Positions 1-6,027 of a stretch of 15,319 nucleotides of DNA are shown piece by piece. A program made the position numbers and the translations under genes. Origin of the DNA: Desulfobacterales bacterium. Its GTDB lineage: Bacteria > Desulfobacterota > Desulfobacteria > Desulfobacterales > UBA5852. The DNA lies in assembly GCA_030066455.1 (NCBI GenBank), contig JASJBQ010000091.1:1-15319 (forward strand), written 5' to 3'. The notes under the pieces were generated by a model. That model was not told where the DNA came from and made no database searches. It saw only the letters and a list, made by a program, of their open reading frames with translations. Every line of letters begins with the position of its first letter. Position 1 is the stretch's first letter.

Positions 1-31
1 CCTCAGGATTCGCAAGCCTTGATCTCGAACA

Positions 32-74
32 TTTTACGAAACCGTCTAAATCATGACTTTTTACGAGACCGTCT
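32..74. repeat. Two-copy 16-nt direct repeat, 27-bp period
   Basis: Positions 32-47 read TTTTACGAAACCGTCT and positions 59-74 read TTTTACGAGACCGTCT, so 15 of 16 bases match with a 27-bp period. They lie in an AT-richer non-coding stretch beyond the end of the leftward FAH-family gene and just before a perfect hairpin. The pattern resembles a dispersed intergenic repeat, but copies elsewhere in the genome cannot be seen from this window. A function is not assigned. Confidence 0.6.
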
Positions 75-93
75 TTTCTTGGCGCAAGAAAAG
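73..93. repeat. Perfect 9-bp hairpin in non-coding DNA
   Basis: CTTTTCTTG (73-81) pairs perfectly with CAAGAAAAG (85-93) around a 3-base GCG loop. It lies about 70 bp past the stop codon of the leftward FAH-family gene. It could help end that transcript, but the stem is AT-rich and no T-run follows directly on the minus strand, so it is not a classical intrinsic terminator. It may instead be part of a dispersed intergenic repeat together with the adjacent direct repeat. Confidence 0.5.
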
Positions 94-159
94 TAACGCA
101 AACAAAATCAAAAACCCCTACCAAAAAGAATAGCTTAGAGTGAACGACGGGGACAGCCG

Positions 160-996
160 TCAACCGGCTACAACCGGATTGACCAGCGATCCGATCCCCG
201 CCACCCGGCATTCGACCACGTTACCCGGCTGCAACGTTAGGGGCGGATCCCGGAAAATCCCCACGCCCGCCGGGGTACCGGTGGAAATCACGTCTCCCGG
301 CAGCAGGGTGATGTCGGCGCTGATATAGTGCAGCAGATAGGGGATGTCGAAGATCAGGTCGCGCGTGTTGCCGGTCTGCATGGTTTCACCGTCCACCAGG
401 GCCGTCAGTTGGAGGTTGGCGACGTCCCCGATTTCATCCGGTGTCACCAGGGTCGGTCCCAAGGGTGCGAAGGTGTCGAACGACTTGCCCCGGAACCACT
501 GACCGTCGCCGAACTGGGCCTCGCGTCCGGAGACGTCGTTCATCACCGTGTAGCCGGCGATGTAATCAAACGCCTCTTGCTTGCGGATGCGCTTGCCCTT
601 TCTTCCAATGACCAGCGCCAGTTCCACCTCCCAGTCCACCTGACCGCAGCTGCGCGGCAGTACCACCGGATCGCGGGGACCGTTGAGGGCCGAAGGTGCC
701 TTGGCGAACAGGAGCGGTTTCGCGGGAGGCTCGAAATGCCCCTCGCGGGCGTGTTCGACGTAGTTCTTCCCCAGACAGATCAGCTTGGAAGGGTGTACTA
801 TCGGGGGTCCCAGGCGCACATCCTGCTCCATGCCGGCATCGTCCAATCCGCGGATGCGTTCCAGCCAGCCCTCGCGGAAAAAGGCTTCGCCCACGTCGGG
901 GATATCCGGAAAATGACGGCGCAAGGCGACGATACGACCGTCCTGCCACAATCCGGGGGCTTCACGGCCCGGTTCTCCGAAACGAATCAAACGCAT
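160..996 (-). CDS. Fumarylacetoacetate hydrolase (FAH) family protein
   Basis: The 278-residue product is a complete FAH-fold enzyme. Residues 1-65 form the variable N-terminal part; the FAH core starts near HPSKLICLGKNYVEHA (68-83). The metal site shows as E123-x-E125 in DWEVELALVIG and D154 in GYTVMNDVSGRE, and the RGKSFDTFAPLGP block (169-181) is also typical. Family members hydrolyse acylpyruvates, decarboxylate oxaloacetate, or isomerise/hydrolyse products of aromatic degradation. The exact substrate cannot be told here, and no aromatic-degradation genes are adjacent. The ATG at 996 lies 7 bp after the trmJ stop, behind a purine-rich GGAGAGGAA, so it is probably the last gene of ndk-trmJ-FAH. 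Family is confident; substrate is open. Confidence 0.93.
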   Translation of the reverse strand: MRLIRFGEPGREAPGLWQDGRIVALRRHFPDIPDVGEAFFREGWLERIRGLDDAGMEQDVRLGPPIVHPSKLICLGKNYVEHAREGHFEPPAKPLLFAKAPSALNGPRDPVVLPRSCGQVDWEVELALVIGRKGKRIRKQEAFDYIAGYTVMNDVSGREAQFGDGQWFRGKSFDTFAPLGPTLVTPDEIGDVANLQLTALVDGETMQTGNTRDLIFDIPYLLHYISADITLLPGDVISTGTPAGVGIFRDPPLTLQPGNVVECRVAGIGSLVNPVVAG

Positions 997-1003
997 GGCT
1001 TTT

Positions 1004-1783
1004 CTATTCCTCTCCCGCCGCCTGGCGGCGGCCCGCTTTCAGGCCGTCTTCGTAGTTCTTGCGGGCGTACCACTCGACCTGGCGAATGATCCCGCGGATG
1101 ATGCTGACCTCCCGCGCCCGCAGCTGCATGCGCGTAAAAAACCGCCGCAGGCGGTTCATCCAGTAGTCCGGGTTTTCGGGGTTAATATAGGAAATGGCGA
1201 CGAGAATATCCCGCAGCTGCGCGTACATACCGTCCAGTTCGTGGCGCGTGGCCAGCCGCGGTGCGAAGCCTCCTTCCGCGCCGGTACGGGCGGTGAACAC
1301 CTCGTAGCACATGACCATCACGGCCTGGGCCAGGTTGAGGGAGGCAAACGCCTCGGTGGGGATATTGACCAGGGCGTGGCAGAGCCGGATTTCCTGATTG
1401 GTCAGCCCGCGGTCTTCGGGGCCGAAAACCAGGGCCACCTCGTTTTCCTGGGAAATCGCGATCAGACGCCGGGCCATCACGGGCGGCGTGACCACGGCCT
1501 GCCGCTCGCCGCCCAGCCGCGCCGTAGTGCCGACCACGTAGCCGCTATCGGCCACGGCCTCGGCCAGGCTCTCAAAGCGGGTAATGGCGTCGACCACGTC
1601 CCCGGCCACATGGGTGGCCATCATCCGGATACGCGCCTCGATGAAATTCTCCGGATCGACCACCGTCAGCCGGCGCAGTCCCATGTTGCGCATGGCCCGG
1701 GCGGCGGCGCCGATGTTCTCCGGAAAGCGGGGCCGGTGCAGAACGATCCGCACATTCTCCCGATTGACGCTTTCGGGGCTCAC
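1004..1783 (-). CDS. trmJ: tRNA (cytidine/uridine-2'-O-)-methyltransferase TrmJ
   Basis: This 259-residue protein is a SpoU/TrmH-class (SPOUT fold) methyltransferase; the family 2'-O-methylates position 32 of tRNA with S-adenosylmethionine. Motif 1 is seen at [20 protein letters not shown] (17-36). The knotted cofactor-binding region is seen in [14 protein letters not shown] and [21 protein letters not shown], as in TrmJ. A Arg/Lys-rich C-terminal extension follows, as is usual for TrmJ. The start is GTG (1783-1781): its last two bases belong to the TGA stop of ndk (a GTGA overlap), so translation is probably coupled to ndk. TrmJ is preferred over TrmL because of length and the C-terminal extension. 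Confidence 0.92.
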   Translation of the reverse strand: MSPESVNRENVRIVLHRPRFPENIGAAARAMRNMGLRRLTVVDPENFIEARIRMMATHVAGDVVDAITRFESLAEAVADSGYVVGTTARLGGERQAVVTPPVMARRLIAISQENEVALVFGPEDRGLTNQEIRLCHALVNIPTEAFASLNLAQAVMVMCYEVFTARTGAEGGFAPRLATRHELDGMYAQLRDILVAISYINPENPDYWMNRLRRFFTRMQLRAREVSIIRGIIRQVEWYARKNYEDGLKAGRRQAAGEE

Positions 1784-2196
1784 CCCACGATTTCGAAACA
1801 GTTGAAGAAATAGCCGATTTCAAAAGCCGCCGTTTCGGGGGCATCCGAACCGTGGACCACGTTTTTTTCGATGTCGGTGGCGAAATCGGCCCGGATGGTG
1901 CCGGGGTCGGCCTCTTTGTAATTGGTGGCGCCCATCAGTTGGCGGTAGCGTGCAATAGCGTCCTTGCCCTCCAGCACCATGACGACGCAGGGACCGGAGG
2001 ACATGAAGTCGGTCAGGCTGCCGAAAAAGGGCCGTTCGCGATGCACGGCATAAAAGCCCTCCGCCTGGGAACGGGTCATGTGGATCATCTTCATGGCCGC
2101 AATCTTGAGATCGTTGGCCTCCAAACGCTTGACCACTTCGCCGATAAGTCCGCGGCTGACGCCATCCGGCTTGACGATGGACAAAGTTCTTTCCAT
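1780..2196 (-). CDS. ndk: Nucleoside diphosphate kinase
   Basis: This 138-residue protein has the usual length of bacterial Ndk, which moves the gamma-phosphate from one nucleoside triphosphate to another nucleoside diphosphate through a phospho-histidine. It opens with [16 protein letters not shown], containing K9. The active-site His115 lies in [12 protein letters not shown], the family signature. The reading frame stays open about 120 bp further upstream, but the family N-terminus and an AAGGA ribosome site 8 nt before the ATG at 2196 fix this start. It is the first gene of a compact leftward unit with trmJ and the FAH-family gene. Every signature residue expected is present. Confidence 0.97.
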   Translation of the reverse strand: MERTLSIVKPDGVSRGLIGEVVKRLEANDLKIAAMKMIHMTRSQAEGFYAVHRERPFFGSLTDFMSSGPCVVMVLEGKDAIARYRQLMGATNYKEADPGTIRADFATDIEKNVVHGSDAPETAAFEIGYFFNCFEIVG

Positions 2197-2381
2197 GCGA
2201 TTTTTCCTTTCCATGTGAAATGACCGCCGGGCTAATGACCACATCAGGCGGTTTCGCCAAAAGACCGCAACGAAACCTTCAAAGTTCCCAGCATTCTCCG
2301 CCCTGCGGGGCGCTGCCACGGGGCAAGCCGGGGCCGCCGCCGTTTCCGAACCTTTCAGGCTACCGTCAAATTTCGGGTGCT

Positions 2382-2410
2382 GCCATACCAGATGGTCTGC
2401 GCCAAGTCAA
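2382..2410 (-). promoter_or_regulatory. Candidate sigma-70 promoter for ndk-trmJ-FAH
   Basis: Read on the minus strand, TTGACT (2410-2405) is followed after exactly 17 bases by TATGGC (2387-2382). The -35 matches five of six consensus bases; the -10 keeps only the TAT. It lies just past the DUF3786 stop codon and about 185 bp before the ndk start. The position is sensible, but the -10 is weak, so this is a prediction only. Confidence 0.4.
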
Positions 2411-2418
2411 CGCGGGCC

Positions 2419-3024
2419 TTAGCTCAGGGCGGCGATCATCGCGCGGGACGCGTATTCGCCCACGTCGGCCAGAGCGTCCGTGGGCAGGAAGCGATCGGCG
2501 TTGGCGGAGAATAGACACGTGGCGTTGGCCGGAAAATCCTCGTCCGGCCGATAGAGCAGATAGCACAACCGGATTTTGGGGAGCGGTTCGACAACCAGCG
2601 CGCAATCGCCTGAAACCGGCGGTGCCATCACGCCGCCGCCCAGCAGGACGGCAACGTTCTCGGCCGCCGCAACCAAGGCCTCCACATGGGTCACCAGCGG
2701 CAGCTCGGTGTGCGCTCGGAAAGCGCCGACATAGGGCATACTGTCCGGCAGTTCACGAAAAGCCCGCCAAGGCTCCTCGATGCAGGCTTCTTGACGGGCA
2801 TGGCGCGCCAGCAGACTGACGATCACCCCACGCGCTCCCCGGTCGATTGTCCCCATGAGGCGGACGCCGGTATCTTCCAGACGGCAGTCGGCACCGAAAG
2901 CTCTGAACGCCAGCGCGCCCGCCGCGGACCCGACGCCCAGGCGGGCGGCCAGGTCGGACGCGCCGTTCCCAAAGGCCGCCTGCAGGTTGGCCTGTATGAT
3001 GGCATCGTAGTTGCTTATCGTCAT
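2419..3024 (-). CDS. DUF3786 domain-containing protein
   Basis: The 201-residue product resembles DUF3786, a family of unknown function frequent in anaerobes such as Desulfobacterota and clostridia. The C-terminal part carries the features I associate with it: PLPKIRLCYLLYRPDEDFPANATCLFSANADRFLPTDALADVG in sequence positions about 145-190, with its LPxxP-like, DEDFPA and LPTD elements. It has no signal peptide or membrane segment and is presumably cytoplasmic. Start choice: the frame stays open upstream to 3132, but GAGGAG stands 6 nt before the ATG at 3024 and directly abuts the ATG at 3030, so 3024 is preferred. It is divergent from the zinc-ribbon gene. Family assignment is from memory of conserved motifs. 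Confidence 0.75.
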   Translation of the reverse strand: MTISNYDAIIQANLQAAFGNGASDLAARLGVGSAAGALAFRAFGADCRLEDTGVRLMGTIDRGARGVIVSLLARHARQEACIEEPWRAFRELPDSMPYVGAFRAHTELPLVTHVEALVAAAENVAVLLGGGVMAPPVSGDCALVVEPLPKIRLCYLLYRPDEDFPANATCLFSANADRFLPTDALADVGEYASRAMIAALS

Positions 3025-3049
3025 GGGCATCTCCTCGCTGTGGTCGGGT

Positions 3050-3078
3050 TTGACATCTTCCGGGGGTGAAATTATACA
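3050..3078 (+). promoter_or_regulatory. Strong sigma-70 promoter for the zinc-ribbon gene
   Basis: TTGACA (3050-3055) is a perfect -35 box and TATACA (3073-3078) a good -10 box, with the optimal 17-bp spacer. Transcription would start near 3085 and give a leader of about 40 nt before the ATG at 3125. It lies in the 100-bp divergent gap between the DUF3786 and zinc-ribbon genes. Confidence 0.8.
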
Positions 3079-3124
3079 ATCCCTTGTCGATGGCGACCAC
3101 ACCCCAGGAAAGGTTGGCTGCACC

Positions 3125-3619
3125 ATGCCCATCTATGAATTCTACTGTGACAAGTGCCACACCATATTCAACTTTTTCTCCCGCACCGTCAACACGCGCA
3201 AGGTCCCCCGCTGCCCGCGCTGCAAGCAAAACAAGCTCTCGCGCCAGGTATCCATGTTTGCCGTTACGGGCCGCGCCAAGGAAGACAGCGACATGGACGA
3301 TCTGCCCATGGACGAAGGGCAGATGGAAAAGGCCATGCAGATGCTGGCCGGCGAGGCCGAAAGGATCAATGAAGACGACCCCCGGCAGGCGGCCCAGCTG
3401 ATGCGCAAGCTGACCCGCATGACCGGTCTCGAACTCGGGGATGGCATGGAAGAGGCGCTAAGCCGCATGGAGCAGGGTGAAGATCCCGAACAGATCGAGG
3501 CGGAGATGGGGGATCTGCTCGAGGGCGACGACCCATTCCAGCTCAAGGGCAAAAAGAGTTTGGCCGAACGCGTGCGGCGCCGAGCGCCGGAGCGGGACGA
3601 AACCCTCTACGATCTGTGA
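3125..3619 (+). CDS. FmdB-type zinc ribbon protein with acidic C-terminal tail
   Basis: The 164-residue protein begins MPIYEFYCDKCHTIFNFF, the FmdB-type zinc-ribbon start. Two CxxC knuckles (C8/C11 and C30/C33) should bind one zinc ion. After about residue 50 it departs from the plain small regulator: residues 55-150 are highly charged and mostly helical-looking, rich in Glu, Asp and Met, and end with KSLAERVRRRAPERDETLYDL. No enzyme motif was found there. FmdB proteins are often described as putative regulators, but the role is not established. The ATG at 3125 matches the family start exactly; an AGGAAAGG site stands upstream with slightly long spacing. It is transcribed from the promoter at 3050-3078, probably with the macro-domain gene 69 bp downstream. 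Confidence 0.85.
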   Translation: MPIYEFYCDKCHTIFNFFSRTVNTRKVPRCPRCKQNKLSRQVSMFAVTGRAKEDSDMDDLPMDEGQMEKAMQMLAGEAERINEDDPRQAAQLMRKLTRMTGLELGDGMEEALSRMEQGEDPEQIEAEMGDLLEGDDPFQLKGKKSLAERVRRRAPERDETLYDL

Positions 3620-3688
3620 CCGCGGCAGGCGCGACCGACCGCGGATCCGCACAGGCAGAAATCGGACCGCCAGAGAAGGAATTCGGCC

Positions 3689-4216
3689 ATGACCGCACCC
3701 ATTGAAAAGTTGGAAGTCCGACAGGGCGACATCACCCGTCTCGAGGTCGACGCCATCGTGAACGCGGCCAATCGCTCGCTTCTGGGCGGCGGTGGCGTGG
3801 ACGGCGCCATCCACCGGGCCGCCGGCCCCGAACTGCTGGCCGAATGCCGCACCCTGGGCGGCTGCCCCACGGGCGAGGCCCGCCTGACAAAGGGTTATCG
3901 CCTGCCGGCGCGCTATGTCGTCCACACGGTGGGTCCCGTTTACCGCGGCAGCCCCGAAGACGCCCGCCTGCTCGCCGGCTGCTATCGCCACAGTCTCACA
4001 CTGGCCGCCCAGAAGGGTGCCCGCACGATCGCCTTTCCGGCCGTGAGCTGCGGCGTCTACGGATATCCCCTCGAGGAAGCCTGCCGCATCGCCGTCGACA
4101 CGTCCGTGGCTTTTCTGGCGACGGACGATCGGATCGAACGTGTGATCTACATGCTTTTTTCTGAAAATGACCGCCGTATCTACGAGGATTACATCGCCGC
4201 GCTGTCAACAGGCTGA
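3689..4216 (+). CDS. Macro domain protein (O-acetyl-ADP-ribose deacetylase type)
   Basis: This 175-residue protein is a single macro domain, the ADP-ribose-binding fold. Signature segments are present in order: [19 protein letters not shown] (residues 10-28), the glycine-rich [18 protein letters not shown], the strand [12 protein letters not shown], and [17 protein letters not shown] near residue 115. This arrangement matches the YmdB/MacroD-type group, whose members remove acetyl from O-acetyl-ADP-ribose or remove mono-ADP-ribose from proteins; the Asn and Asp expected in the NAAN and GGVDGAI loops are there. The ATG at 3689 has AAGGA 9 nt upstream. No toxin or ADP-ribosyltransferase gene is beside it. 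It follows the zinc-ribbon gene with a 69-bp gap and probably shares its transcript. Confidence 0.92.
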   Translation: MTAPIEKLEVRQGDITRLEVDAIVNAANRSLLGGGGVDGAIHRAAGPELLAECRTLGGCPTGEARLTKGYRLPARYVVHTVGPVYRGSPEDARLLAGCYRHSLTLAAQKGARTIAFPAVSCGVYGYPLEEACRIAVDTSVAFLATDDRIERVIYMLFSENDRRIYEDYIAALSTG

Positions 4217-4301
4217 GACGCACGTTTTTCGTCGCGCTATACCGGGGCGGTCTGCTTCGCACCGAGACAACGGCGCGGACGGCAATCCGTCCGATTTAGT
4301 G

Positions 4302-4329
4302 TTGACATCGAAGGTAAAATCATTAAATT
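4302..4329 (+). promoter_or_regulatory. Sigma-70 promoter for the HesB-like selenoprotein gene
   Basis: TTGACA (4302-4307) is a perfect -35 box; TAAATT (4324-4329) matches four of six -10 bases with a 16-bp spacer. The surrounding DNA is locally AT-rich. Transcription would start near 4336, giving a leader of about 70 nt before the ATG at 4405. Confidence 0.6.
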
Positions 4330-4352
4330 AGTGGCAAATTTTCATGTTCTGT

Positions 4353-4378
4353 GGCCGGAGATTTTTTTAGTCCCGGCC
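4353..4378 (+). promoter_or_regulatory. Leader hairpin before the selenoprotein gene
   Basis: GGCCGG (4353-4358) can pair with CCGGCC (4373-4378) around a 14-base T-rich loop. It is inside the predicted leader, 10 bases before the ribosome-binding site, and is followed by a short T-run (4381-4385). It could influence early termination or protect the mRNA. No known riboswitch or protein site was recognised. Confidence 0.35.
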
Positions 4379-4387
4379 CATTTTTCG

Positions 4388-4395
4388 TAAGGAGG
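4388..4395 (+). promoter_or_regulatory. Full-consensus ribosome binding site
   Basis: TAAGGAGG is a complete match to the end of 16S rRNA, placed 9 bases before the ATG at 4405. It decides that translation of the selenoprotein gene begins upstream of the in-frame UGA rather than at the internal ATG at 4522, which has no comparable site in front of it. Confidence 0.85.
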
Positions 4396-4404
4396 ATGCT
4401 TATA

Positions 4405-4722
4405 ATGGTTGAAGTCACCACGGCAGCGACACATCAGGTCTCTGAGTATTTCAAGGACAAAGACCCTTCGCCGATCCGTATCTTTCTGAACTCCGGCGGC
4501 TGAGGCGGGCCAAGCCTGGCTATGGCTCTGGATGAGCCTAAGGAAACGGATACGGTTTACGACATCGATGGTTTTTCCTATCTGGTGGACACGGAATTCA
4601 TCGAAAAGGTCAAACCCATCAAGGTCGATTTTGTCGACATCGGCTTCCGGCTTTCATGCTCTGTCGATTTCAGCGCTGGCAGCGCATGTTCCGGTTGCGG
4701 TTCCGCCAGCAACTGCGGCTGA
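4405..4722 (+). CDS. HesB/IscA-like selenoprotein (UGA codon 33 = selenocysteine)
   Basis: Read through the in-frame TGA at 4501-4503, the frame gives a 105-residue protein. The flanks join smoothly: RIFLNSGG, then Sec33, then GGPSLAMALDEP, which is the first conserved cysteine motif of the HesB/IscA family with Cys replaced by Sec. The C-terminal part keeps C85, C95, C98 and C104, with ACSGCG at the place of the usual C-terminal cysteine pair. IscA-type proteins bind iron or Fe-S clusters during cluster assembly; HesB-like selenoproteins are a known group in Desulfobacterota and relatives. The ATG at 4405 has a full Shine-Dalgarno. A candidate SECIS hairpin follows the UGA, and the gene has its own promoter and terminator. 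Standard gene finding would report only 4522-4722 and lose the key residue. Confidence 0.9.
4524..4538 (+). promoter_or_regulatory. Candidate bacterial SECIS hairpin
   Basis: GGCTC (4524-4528) pairs with GAGCC (4534-4538) around the five-base loop TGGAT. The loop lies about 26 bases after the UGA at 4501-4503. Bacterial SECIS elements are small hairpins inside the coding region just after the UGA, with a G early in the apical loop to bind SelB; this hairpin fits in distance, size and loop G. The lower stem is imperfect, so the exact fold is uncertain. Confidence 0.55.
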
Positions 4723-4740
4723 ATCGCAAGCAGCGAAACC

Positions 4741-4777
4741 AAAGCGGCACCTGTATTATGGGTGCCGCTTTTTTTTT
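4741..4777 (+). terminator. Intrinsic terminator of the selenoprotein gene
   Basis: AAAGCGGCACC (4741-4751) pairs perfectly with GGTGCCGCTTT (4761-4771) around a 9-base loop, and a run of nine T (4769-4777) follows. It begins 18 bp after the selenoprotein stop codon. This is a textbook Rho-independent terminator and isolates the selenoprotein unit from the crotonase gene. Confidence 0.95.
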
Positions 4778-5095
4778 GCCCTACCCTTTGCACACGGCAA
4801 TCGGAGCTTGTTGACGGATGCCGGACGAAATGCTAACTCTCCCCTACACCGCACCTAAGTTTTCACTAAAGCCGATTGTTCGACCGGTCGGCAGGCTTGC
4901 GCCGCAAACCACGCGGCGGCGCTGAACCGGGCGGGGCATTGCTGTGGTTTTTCCTCTAAACGGTGTAAACGGTCTTTGATCGCATCGGCGACGGGCGCCC
5001 GGGCGCCAAATGCCGTTTCGCCGCGCGCCAAGGAAAGCCAGCGCCGGGCCGCGATCACCGCCGGTTGAACACTACCCTGAATGGAGGTGCCGAAC
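4778..5095. other. 318-bp gap before the crotonase gene; possible gene relic
   Basis: No convincing gene or RNA was found on the plus strand. TTGACG (4811-4816) followed after 17 bp by TAACTC (4834-4839) is at best a weak promoter. On the minus strand a frame is open from an ATG at 5097 to a stop at 4855, giving about 80 residues including AFGARAPVADAIKDRLHRLE and PARFSAAAWFAAQACRP. Its codons favour G or C at the third position in the first half. It has no ribosome site and overlaps the crotonase start, so I do not call it a gene; it may be the eroded end of one. Confidence 0.4.
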
Positions 5096-5812
5096 ATGGG
5101 TCTGGTCGACATCGCAACCGACGAACATGTGGCCATCATCGCGCTCAATGACGGCGAGAACCGTTTCAACCCCGATTTCCTGAATGCTTTCTTGAATGCC
5201 CTGGACGACGTCGAACAGCAGACCGAAGCCGTCACCGTGGTGGTTAAAGGCAACCACGAGAAGATCTTCAGCAACGGTATCGACCTGGAATGGCTGGTGC
5301 CGGTCATCCAGCAGAACGACATCGACGCGGCCAAAAGCTTTTTCTACCTGCTCAACCGGCTGCTTCTGCGACTGGCCACCTTCCCGGCCGTTACCATCGC
5401 CGCCATGACGGGCCACGCCTTTGCCGGCGGGGCCATCATGTCCTGCGCCTTTGACTTCCGGTTCATGCGTGCCGACCGCGGTTTCTTCTGCCTGCCCGAA
5501 GTCGATCTGGGGATTCCTTTCCTTCCGGGGATGAACGCCATCTTGAGCAAGGCCATTCCCCGGCAGATGCTGGAGGAAATGCAGTACACCGGCTGCCGGC
5601 TCACGGCCGATCAATGCGTTGCGCACCGTATCGTTCGGCAGGCCTGCCACATCGACACCCTGATGGAGACGACCCTGGCCTTCGCCAAGGGCCTGAACAA
5701 AAAAAGGGGCATCGTCCAGGAACTGAAACGACGGCTCAACCGCGAGATCATTCACGCCATCGAGGTGGAGGACATTCCTTACATCGAATCCGGCCAATTC
5801 AACATCGGCTGA
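5096..5812 (+). CDS. Enoyl-CoA hydratase/isomerase family protein
   Basis: This 238-residue protein has the crotonase fold. FSNGIDLEWL (58-67) and GHAFAGGAIMSC (106-117) build the oxyanion hole that holds the acyl-CoA thioester. E135 in LPEVDLGIPF sits at the catalytic-acid position. The patterns NRFNPD, FSNGIDL, RADRGF and EVDLGI are close to those I recall for delta3,delta2-enoyl-CoA isomerases of the ECI type, so double-bond isomerisation in beta-oxidation is more likely than hydration; this is an inference. The ATG at 5096 has GGAGG 8 nt upstream, which rules out the weaker in-frame ATG at 5081. No other fatty-acid genes are adjacent; it is followed at 59 bp by a small membrane-protein gene. 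Confidence 0.9.
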   Translation: MGLVDIATDEHVAIIALNDGENRFNPDFLNAFLNALDDVEQQTEAVTVVVKGNHEKIFSNGIDLEWLVPVIQQNDIDAAKSFFYLLNRLLLRLATFPAVTIAAMTGHAFAGGAIMSCAFDFRFMRADRGFFCLPEVDLGIPFLPGMNAILSKAIPRQMLEEMQYTGCRLTADQCVAHRIVRQACHIDTLMETTLAFAKGLNKKRGIVQELKRRLNREIIHAIEVEDIPYIESGQFNIG

Positions 5813-5871
5813 CCTTTTAGCAGCGGGTGCAGCGCCGACCTCAACCGGCAGCATCACCGCCCGGAGCGATC

Positions 5872-6027
5872 ATGCTGGAAATCCTCGTTATCAGCCTTAT
5901 CGTCTTGCTGGTGGCGTTTTGGTTTCGCCGACGCGCCGGAACCAGGCATCACCCTCCCCAAAAACCGCCGGTCTATGTCTGCGATCGTTGCGGCGCGACC
6001 GATTGCCACTGCGAACGGAAGCCATGA
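5872..6027 (+). CDS. Small membrane-anchored Cys-rich protein
   Basis: A 51-residue product. Residues 2-17 (LEILVISLIVLLVAFW) form one hydrophobic helix, followed by a basic patch (FRRRAGTRHH) suggesting that the C-terminus stays in the cytoplasm. The end, VYVCDRCGATDCHCERKP, has C-x2-C-x4-C-x-C plus a His, a plausible metal site. The ATG at 5872 has GGAG 6 nt upstream. Its TGA stop (6025-6027) overlaps the ATG (6024-6026) of the rhodanese-ferritin gene, so the two are probably translationally coupled and functionally linked. I recognise no named family. The combination of helix, motif and tight coupling argues that it is a real gene despite its size. Confidence 0.75.
   Translation: MLEILVISLIVLLVAFWFRRRAGTRHHPPQKPPVYVCDRCGATDCHCERKP

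Noticed and set aside
328..1813. Long plus-strand frames at 328-1089 and 995-1813
   Set aside because: They lie opposite the FAH-family and trmJ genes, which have clear motifs, ribosome sites and tight operon spacing; the plus frames have no recognisable domain.
4522..4722. A stand-alone 66-codon gene beginning at the internal ATG 4522
   Set aside because: It lacks a ribosome site and would start inside the HesB motif; the strong site before ATG 4405 and the continuous homology through the UGA show it is the end of the selenoprotein.
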